Source: JANXQE01 sp035651635
GTDB lineage: Bacteria; Verrucomicrobiota; Verrucomicrobiia; Limisphaerales; UBA8199
Direction of reading: 5' to 3'
Assembly (NCBI GenBank): GCA_035651635.1
Contig: DASRFK010000078.1
Coordinates: 1-11,316, forward strand
Length of the DNA: 11,316 nucleotides
This document shows, piece after piece, positions 6,501 through 11,316 of this stretch; the first letter of the stretch is position 1; each line of letters starts with the position of its first letter. The notes under the pieces are model-generated. The model was not told the DNA's origin, made no database searches, and saw nothing but the letters and a program-made list of their open reading frames with translations. The translations under genes were made by a program, and so were the position numbers.

Positions 6501-8518
6501 AAGATCCACTGGGGCGAGTGACTCGCGCGCAATGGTGCGGGTGCGGCGGCTTGGAGTCACTTGTGGATCCCCAGGGGCGAGCGACCTCCTGGACGCGCGA
6601 CCTTCAAGGACGCCTGGCGGCAAAGACCTATCCGAACGGCGGCCAGGTTCACTTCGAATATGACCCGGCCACCGGCTGGCTCAGTTCTGTTCGCGATGAA
6701 AGAAATCAGCTCACCGTTTTCGATTACAACCTCGACGGCTCTCTTCGTCAAAAGCGGCATGTCAATGCGATCCTCCCGACTCCGGATGTCAGCTTTGCCT
6801 ATGACCCAAACTATGCTCGTGTCATCTGCATGCAGGACGGGGTGGGAACCACCACCTACACTTACTACCCAATTACCGGCAGTGCCTTTCCCGGCGCGGG
6901 GAATCTGGCGTCAACCACCGGCCCTTTCGCAAACGACGTGGTTACCTACACCTACGATGGACTGGGCCGGGTGGCCATGCGCGCGATCAATGGGGTCGCC
7001 ACTCGACGCAACTGGGATGAAGCGGGTCGTTTGACGCAGCTTACCAACGCTCTTGGCGTTTTCGCATACAGCTGGGAGGGCGCCAGCCGGCGTTTGTCTA
7101 CCACGTTATATCCAAACGGTCAAGCTACAGAGTACGCGTATTATTCCAATACAGGGGACCAGCTGCTCCAGCGGATAAGTCACCGGCTGGAAGGGGGTGG
7201 CCTGCTCTCGGAATTCACGCACGGTTACAATGAACTAGGCCGCATTACCAACTGGACGCAACTCCAGGGCGGCATACTCAAGACCTGGGCGCCACAGTAC
7301 GACGCGGCCGATCGCTTAATGGGCGTTATGGAAACCGCGTCCCTTGGCACGTCGCACTCTTATACGTATGACTACGACCCATCCGACAATCGAACCGTTG
7401 ATCAAACGGACCTCAATCGCACGGAGTTCTTTTACAATATCCAGAATCAATTGGTCGGCAGCACTAACAGCCAATCTACTGTCTCAACTTACGCGTGGGA
7501 TGCAGCGCATCGCCTTGTCGGAATCACCAATGGGACGCATAGTACAGCATTTGCCTACGACGGCTTCGATCGGCGCGCGCGCATCGTTGAAAAGGAGAGT
7601 GGCGCAATACTCAGCGACCGCCATTATCTGTGGTGCGGCTCTGAATTGTGTGAAGAGCGCGATTCAAGCGGTTCCACGGTGCTGAAACGGTTTTTTTACG
7701 ACGGTTTACGGGCGGAGAATGGCAGTGACCTCCCGGCCGGTAACTACTTCTTCACGCGCGATCATCTTCGCTCAATTCGTGAAATGACAGACAACACGGG
7801 AGCGCTTCGTGCTCAATCCGCCTATTCACCTTTCGGAGTTCGTCAATCTTTGGGGGGAGATTTGAGGCCCGATTTTGGGTTTACCGGGCATTACGAGCAC
7901 CAATACAGCGGGTTGGATTTAGCCCTTTATCGGTCCTACAGTCCGCAACTGGGGCGATGGCTCAATCGAGATCCGATCGGCGAAATGGGCGGCCTAAACC
8001 TGTACCAGTATGCGCTCAACGATCCGATAAATGTGATTGACCTCTACGGATTGACAGGATCGGGTTGGGGCCTCGGGATTAGCGGGGAGGTCTCCTTTGT
8101 TCAGCCGCTTAGCTCGGGTGGAGGCAGCGCAGCAGGCTTAAACTTGCAGCTTCTTTCCAAAGGGCCAGACGAAGGCTTAGCTTTGTACACCTATTCACCC
8201 GGGAAGGACAATTCTGTGGGCGTCAACATCGGGGCTTCCCTTCAATTCAATATCACTTGGGGCGATGGCGAGTGGACGGGGCTGTTCAATAATTACGCGC
8301 TGGGGGTCAAGGAATTGGGGGTAGGCTATTTTCAGTCACCGTGTCCGGGCGAAAACGGGGAAGAATGGAAGGGGGTGAGTCTCGGGGTTGGGGTGGGTCC
8401 CTTGCCCTTAGCGGTTGCAGCCTACCAAACGGACTACACGAAAGTTTCGTCCATTGGGGATGACTTCTTCCAGTGGCTAGGAAACGCGCTCGGAGGAGGT
8501 CAGCATTGGGGGCCCTAA
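3527..8518 (+). CDS. Secreted RHS/YD-repeat protein with C39-peptidase-like N-terminal domain
   Basis: The 1663-aa protein is probably exported. Domains in order: signal peptide (KFWGTVLLCGLAAG, about 1-25); TPR-like helices (about 85-190, e.g. LGQELYRTGRYSSALNHWKQ); C39/papain-like domain (about 215-335) with candidate catalytic Cys220 (RCGPLAL), His291 (VGHYAAL) and Asp307 (EDPTFG), but without a visible Gln six residues before the Cys; acidic Ser/Thr-rich linker (about 350-400); RHS entry region (about 405-535); about 20 YD repeats (about 545-1365, e.g. FTYDPVGRLRTVTDPDG); Cys-rich motifs WCGCGG (1003-1008) and WCGSELC (1369-1375); FFTRDHLRSIREMTD (1408-1422); core end GRWLNRDPIG with R1481/D1482, then DLYGL (1505-1509). 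The last 154 residues are a Gly-rich, beta-like tail I cannot assign. RHS cores form hollow shells that can enclose and release their C-terminus; that this one does so is inference. ATG 3527 gives the signal peptide. The next gene is 52 bp downstream. Confidence 0.92.
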   Translation: MPITKFWGTVLLCGLAAGRMSATLAVSTAPARPLALAPGNLQTSSRWAPLQIVDAPTTADICAAVIFDHQLIPVGEPTDQQNQDLLLALQAFGRRSTRDDFSSLTSFVALHPDNPWTTAVQTQLGQELYRTGRYSSALNHWKQVWDSNKTAPTEEALALAHRSASQLAMMYSRLGRMAELRPLLAELGKRSGRGLLVRELRAATDGLWSMEHRPEVSFRCGPLALDRICFATDRSKAGSLLVENSQSTTNGFSARQVAELSRQLGMDYQVAFRSPGAAVILPAVIHWKVGHYAALIARDGNLIRAEDPTFGNMKIWLSDAALDAEASGYFLVRPGALPPGWRKVGDSEAAGVWGKGTTQKSDQDSTTDDDAQTCKEKSTEDNQSMSSHNPNEDPGTQSSHYMPQWNVHLMLASHHVQDTPIGYAPPVGPAIFIRASYDAINGWPDYGLPFSNISQEWRLNWLTYVTDDPMNPAGDVQFAADGGGTLIFSDYNPTNQVYQNLFRNRATLLRTGTNSYELRYPNGSKKIFSRPDNSVGTLRKVFMTAIVDPAGNAATLDFDLAGRILGITDALGQKTQFFYDLPVTNVVPTLRWVPPYILTRVVDPFGRTATFEYTSAINARMAGMTDVIGLSSSFQYDYNPGLPDLGMIALITPYGTTKFSRGSYNGLWRANWVEITYPNGEKERVEYSEIAGNGVPSSESLSVVPKGVPVRNYILYGRNTYHWDRRAYASAYSTLDYSGAKVYHWAHELDYTTASPILESFKAPLEHRVWFNYDGQVNASFAGSSDQPTKISRTLNDGTTQLSQTEYNSLSNPTKVIDPLGREFTLIYDSNDVDLVEMRQTRAGQNEVLLSATYNNQHLPLSVTDAGKQTTLFGYNSRGQLTAFTNALGNVTTLSYDVNGYLISVDGPLPGTNDTRRFTYDPVGRLRTVTDPDGYTVTIDYDDGDRPTRITYPDATYEQITYDRLDPVVLRDRAGRETRLTYDSLRQLVSIQDPLGRVTRAQWCGCGGLESLVDPQGRATSWTRDLQGRLAAKTYPNGGQVHFEYDPATGWLSSVRDERNQLTVFDYNLDGSLRQKRHVNAILPTPDVSFAYDPNYARVICMQDGVGTTTYTYYPITGSAFPGAGNLASTTGPFANDVVTYTYDGLGRVAMRAINGVATRRNWDEAGRLTQLTNALGVFAYSWEGASRRLSTTLYPNGQATEYAYYSNTGDQLLQRISHRLEGGGLLSEFTHGYNELGRITNWTQLQGGILKTWAPQYDAADRLMGVMETASLGTSHSYTYDYDPSDNRTVDQTDLNRTEFFYNIQNQLVGSTNSQSTVSTYAWDAAHRLVGITNGTHSTAFAYDGFDRRARIVEKESGAILSDRHYLWCGSELCEERDSSGSTVLKRFFYDGLRAENGSDLPAGNYFFTRDHLRSIREMTDNTGALRAQSAYSPFGVRQSLGGDLRPDFGFTGHYEHQYSGLDLALYRSYSPQLGRWLNRDPIGEMGGLNLYQYALNDPINVIDLYGLTGSGWGLGISGEVSFVQPLSSGGGSAAGLNLQLLSKGPDEGLALYTYSPGKDNSVGVNIGASLQFNITWGDGEWTGLFNNYALGVKELGVGYFQSPCPGENGEEWKGVSLGVGVGPLPLAVAAYQTDYTKVSSIGDDFFQWLGNALGGGQHWGP

Positions 8519-8570
8519 TCAAAAATGCAGTGCAAACGCTGCCGTGCGTTGGATTACCTTCAGCAAACTG

Positions 8571-11316
8571 ATGAAAACCTTTCGGAAATCGGTGTGTGCA
8601 TGGCTTCGTTTCTGGCTCGTTCTGATCGCGTGGGATTGGAACTCCCCCAGCCAAGGTGCCGAGGTGTCCTATTTCTGTGACGAGAGCGGGAATCTGACGC
8701 TTGTCACCAATGCGGTGGCATCCGCTCCCAATATTCTCGCCCAGCCTGTGTCGGCGGTTACACAGGTCTCGGCCAATGCCTCCTTCGCCGTCTCTGTCGT
8801 CGGCTTGCGGCCACTCGCCTTCCAGTGGCAATTCAACAGCAACAACATTCCCAACGCTACGAGCGATACCCTCTTTCTCACAAATATCTCTGCGACTGAC
8901 TTCGGTGCTTATCGTGTGCTCGTGAGCAACGCTGGTGGTTCCGTGACCAGTAGTAATGCCCTCCTTCAGTTGGACTCCGACCGGGATGGCATGGCCGACG
9001 CTTGGGAAATCGCGCATTTCGGCAACATTACCAACCAGTCGGGCTTCGGAGACCTTGACCTGGACGGTGTATCGGACCGTGACGAGTTCTTGGAAGGCAC
9101 CGATCCAAAAAGTGTCAGCTCCGGCAATCCACGCCTGACAATTTTTAGTGATTTTGGCCAGGTCTTTGTCTCACCGAACGTGCCGCTTTTTACCAATGGC
9201 CAAACCGTTACTCTTACGGGCATCCCCGATCCAGGATTGCAGTCCCTGGGTTACCTTGGCCAGCCCACCAGCGGTGGTCCGTTTTACAGTTTGCGCACTA
9301 ATCCGGCGCCTTTGCGCTTTGGCGCGCCAGGGGTCAACGGCAGCCAGGTCGTCCGGGCGATCTTCGGCTTGCCGTTGGACTTCGCCTTGAACGTCACCAA
9401 CGCCTGGCGAATCGACCAGGCTGGCTGGTACGGCCAGACCAACGTCACCCATGATGGCGTCGCCGCCGCCCAGTCCTCGCGCATTCTCGGAGCTGCCGAA
9501 GCATTGCTCGAATTAAGTAACGTCACCCTCAGCAAAGAAGGCACCATTACCTTCTGGTGGAAAGTGGATGGCACCGACCGCGACCTGCTTCAGTTCCGCC
9601 GCAACAATCTGCTCCGCTCCGGGGCGATTGGAACCAACACCGATTGGCAGCAGCGTACGTACTATCTGCCCGCCGGGGTAAACGTCGTGCGATGGGAGTA
9701 TGTCAAACACAGCGATCAGGTCTCAGAATATAACGGCATGTTGTACGCCCCCGCCGATGCCGGTTGGGTCGACGAGGTCAGTTACGCGCCTTGGCCCGAC
9801 GCGGCGATCGATAGCGACGGAGATGGCCTGCCTGATATTTGGGAATACAAGTATTTCGACACCCTGGCTTATGGTCCGCATGATGATCCGGATGGTGATG
9901 GAACCGACAACCTGACGGAGTATCTCGACGGCACCGATCCCACCAGCAATGCCTCTTTGCTGCCCCGCTTGACGGTTCTGGGCACCGGCGGCACTGTCAC
10001 GCGCAATCCTGACCTTCCCAAATATACGATCGGCCAAACCGTCCAGCTCCAGGCTGTTCCCGATCCAACGAATTACTTCGTCATCTGGAGCGGAGCCGTT
10101 TCGGGCACGAATATTACGAACAGCATTTACATGAACGGCAATAAGACCATCAGCGCCACTTTCGGTTTGCCGCTTGGCTATGTCCTGGACGCACCCTCGC
10201 TTCCCTGGACGCGCGGGGGAGTGATCGGGTTTTTCGGCCAGACCAATTTCTCGCATGACGGATTGCACAGCGCGCAGGCCGGGCCGGTCGGCTTGCGCCA
10301 GGAAAGCTCGATGCTCACTTCCGTTGCCGGGCCCGCCACCCTGGTGTTCTGGTGGAAAGCTTCCTCCTTGACGAACCAAAGCGTCGGCCGCTTCCTCATT
10401 GATGGAGTCGAGCAGACGGGAAGCATTTCCGGAGAGACGCCCTGGCTGGCTGAGTCCTTTTTCCTCGGAGCCGGCAACCACACACTGAAGTGGACCTATA
10501 CGAACAACACCGGCATCGTCTCGCTCACCAACGGCATTTGGGTCGATCAGGTCGCCTACACTCCGGGCACTGTGGCGCCGTCCATCGCCGAACAACCACT
10601 CGATGCGCTGGCACCTGCCGGCGGAACGGCCAGTTTTCATGTCACCGCGACCGGGACTCCGCCGCTGGCCTACCAGTGGTTTCGAAACAATGTTAGCCTG
10701 GGACCCACCGCGACCAATTCAACTCTGACTCTCTCAAACCTCGCGGTTGCCCAAGCGGGAACCTACCGTGTGGACGTGAGCAACTCGGCCCAGACGACCC
10801 CGAGCCGCAACGCGACTCTCACCGTCCTTCCCGTTCCGCCTCTCAACGACAATTTCGTCAATGCCACCGTTTTGAGCAGCACCAATCCCGTGCTCGGCTA
10901 CACCTTCGGCGCTACCAGTGAAACCGGCGAACCCTATCACGCCTTTGTTTTGGGCGGTCATTCCGTCTGGTGGTCCTGGACCGCGCCGACGAGCGGGGAT
11001 TTCCGACTCAGTCTAGTCGCCACTAATATGGACACTCCGCTGGCCGCAGCGGTGTATACGGGCACCGCCGTAGCCGCCCTGACTTCAGTCAGCAGCGGGC
11101 TTGGGTCTTCCTTCATCGTCGGCACCGATACTATTTCAGTCGACTCGTTTGTGTTCTCGGCCCAAGCCGGCACCCGCTATAGCCTGGCGGTCGACCACGG
11201 TGGTGTCACGGACGGATTTCTTTCGCTCGCGATTGCGCCATCGAGTCGGCCCGTCATTGGCGTCTCCGCGGTGGCGTCCGGTGGCGTTTTCGGCTTCGAT
11301 TTCAACGCACCCCCAG
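8571..11316 (+). CDS. Secreted multidomain protein with Ig-like, calcium-motif and PPC-like modules (partial)
   Basis: The frame is open from ATG 8571 to the window edge (915 codons), so the C-terminus is missing. ATG 8571 gives a signal peptide (MKTFRK, then a hydrophobic run, likely cut after SQGA at residue 30); no SD is visible. Modules: a YD-like motif SYFCDESGNLTLVTN (33-47); Ig-like domain 1 (about 52-134, with FQWQF and ATDFGAYRVLVSN); TSP3/EF-like calcium motifs DSDRDGMADAWE and DLDLDGVSDRDE (135-184); a B-repeat-like and beta-sandwich-like unit (about 187-410); a second DSDGDGLPDIWE unit of the same plan (414-663); Ig-like domain 2 (about 669-753); and a PPC-like domain (about 757-900, LNDNF...GEPYHAF...SVWWSWTAP). 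No enzyme motif is seen. It is probably an extracellular binding or structural protein, likely co-transcribed with the RHS gene 52 bp upstream. Confidence 0.85.
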   Translation, partial: MKTFRKSVCAWLRFWLVLIAWDWNSPSQGAEVSYFCDESGNLTLVTNAVASAPNILAQPVSAVTQVSANASFAVSVVGLRPLAFQWQFNSNNIPNATSDTLFLTNISATDFGAYRVLVSNAGGSVTSSNALLQLDSDRDGMADAWEIAHFGNITNQSGFGDLDLDGVSDRDEFLEGTDPKSVSSGNPRLTIFSDFGQVFVSPNVPLFTNGQTVTLTGIPDPGLQSLGYLGQPTSGGPFYSLRTNPAPLRFGAPGVNGSQVVRAIFGLPLDFALNVTNAWRIDQAGWYGQTNVTHDGVAAAQSSRILGAAEALLELSNVTLSKEGTITFWWKVDGTDRDLLQFRRNNLLRSGAIGTNTDWQQRTYYLPAGVNVVRWEYVKHSDQVSEYNGMLYAPADAGWVDEVSYAPWPDAAIDSDGDGLPDIWEYKYFDTLAYGPHDDPDGDGTDNLTEYLDGTDPTSNASLLPRLTVLGTGGTVTRNPDLPKYTIGQTVQLQAVPDPTNYFVIWSGAVSGTNITNSIYMNGNKTISATFGLPLGYVLDAPSLPWTRGGVIGFFGQTNFSHDGLHSAQAGPVGLRQESSMLTSVAGPATLVFWWKASSLTNQSVGRFLIDGVEQTGSISGETPWLAESFFLGAGNHTLKWTYTNNTGIVSLTNGIWVDQVAYTPGTVAPSIAEQPLDALAPAGGTASFHVTATGTPPLAYQWFRNNVSLGPTATNSTLTLSNLAVAQAGTYRVDVSNSAQTTPSRNATLTVLPVPPLNDNFVNATVLSSTNPVLGYTFGATSETGEPYHAFVLGGHSVWWSWTAPTSGDFRLSLVATNMDTPLAAAVYTGTAVAALTSVSSGLGSSFIVGTDTISVDSFVFSAQAGTRYSLAVDHGGVTDGFLSLAIAPSSRPVIGVSAVASGGVFGFDFNAPP

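Noticed and set aside
8535..8550. Small AACGC/GCGTT inverted repeat between the RHS and Ig genes
   Set aside because: The stem is only five pairs and no T-run follows, so it does not support a terminator.
8307..9017. Minus-strand open frame across the RHS/Ig junction, considered as a possible antisense immunity gene
   Set aside because: It overlaps two well-supported plus-strand genes, has no RBS, and its composition looks antisense.
9723..10640. Long open frame on the minus strand (305 codons) opposite the Ig protein
   Set aside because: The plus-strand frame is continuous with clear domain motifs. The minus frame is Gly/Arg-rich antisense of GC-rich coding DNA with no recognisable domain.
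1..11316. tRNA, rRNA, CRISPR array, insertion sequence or attachment site
   Set aside because: I saw no regularly spaced direct repeats, transposase-like frame, tRNA-like cloverleaf or rRNA sequence. I cannot exclude weak small RNAs by eye.

Overview
The window looks like chromosomal DNA from a Verrucomicrobiota bacterium, most likely the Pedosphaera/Limisphaerales side (former subdivision 3). This is inferred from gene content, not from a marker gene. The content is a membrane Ser/Thr kinase with the linker that normally precedes WD40 repeats, a stand-alone ECF-like sigma factor, a secreted RHS/YD-repeat giant with a cysteine-peptidase-like N-terminus, and a secreted Ig-domain protein. The DNA is GC-rich, and several genes lack a clear Shine-Dalgarno sequence.

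Layout. (1) Positions 1-1182, minus strand: the N-terminal 394 codons of a Ser/Thr protein kinase that runs off the left edge. (2) 1183-1474: divergent intergenic region with short tandem repeats. (3) 1475-2460, plus strand: an unrecognised Lys/Asp/Glu-rich helical protein split into two overlapping frames by an apparent one-base frameshift near 1940-1946. (4) 2461-2720: convergent intergenic region with a 9-bp-period repeat and a 63-bp nested REP-like palindrome. (5) 2721-3341, minus strand: an ECF-like sigma factor of 206 aa. (6) 3342-3526: divergent intergenic region with an AT-rich 11-7-11 inverted repeat. (7) 3527-8518, plus strand: a 1663-aa RHS protein with signal peptide, TPR-like helices, a C39-type peptidase-like domain, about 20 YD repeats, the RHS core end and a 154-aa unassigned tail. 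(8) 8571-11316, plus strand, running off the right edge: a secreted modular protein with Ig-like, TSP3/EF-like calcium motif, B-repeat-like, beta-sandwich-like and PPC-like domains.

How the genes may work together. The RHS gene and the Ig-domain gene lie 52 bp apart on the same strand with no visible terminator, so they are probably co-transcribed and both exported. The Ig protein begins, just after its signal peptide, with a single degenerate YD-like motif. No immunity-like gene follows the RHS tail directly. The sigma factor is divergent from the RHS gene and shares its 185-bp upstream region, so it is the obvious candidate regulator, but this is inference. The kinase and the sigma factor belong to families often linked in these bacteria. 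Here they are separated by the frameshifted gene on the opposite strand, so they are not an operon. The points most worth a second look are the peptidase-RHS fusion with its atypical cleavage motif and unassigned tail, the RHS-Ig pairing, the nested palindrome and the frameshifted helical gene.
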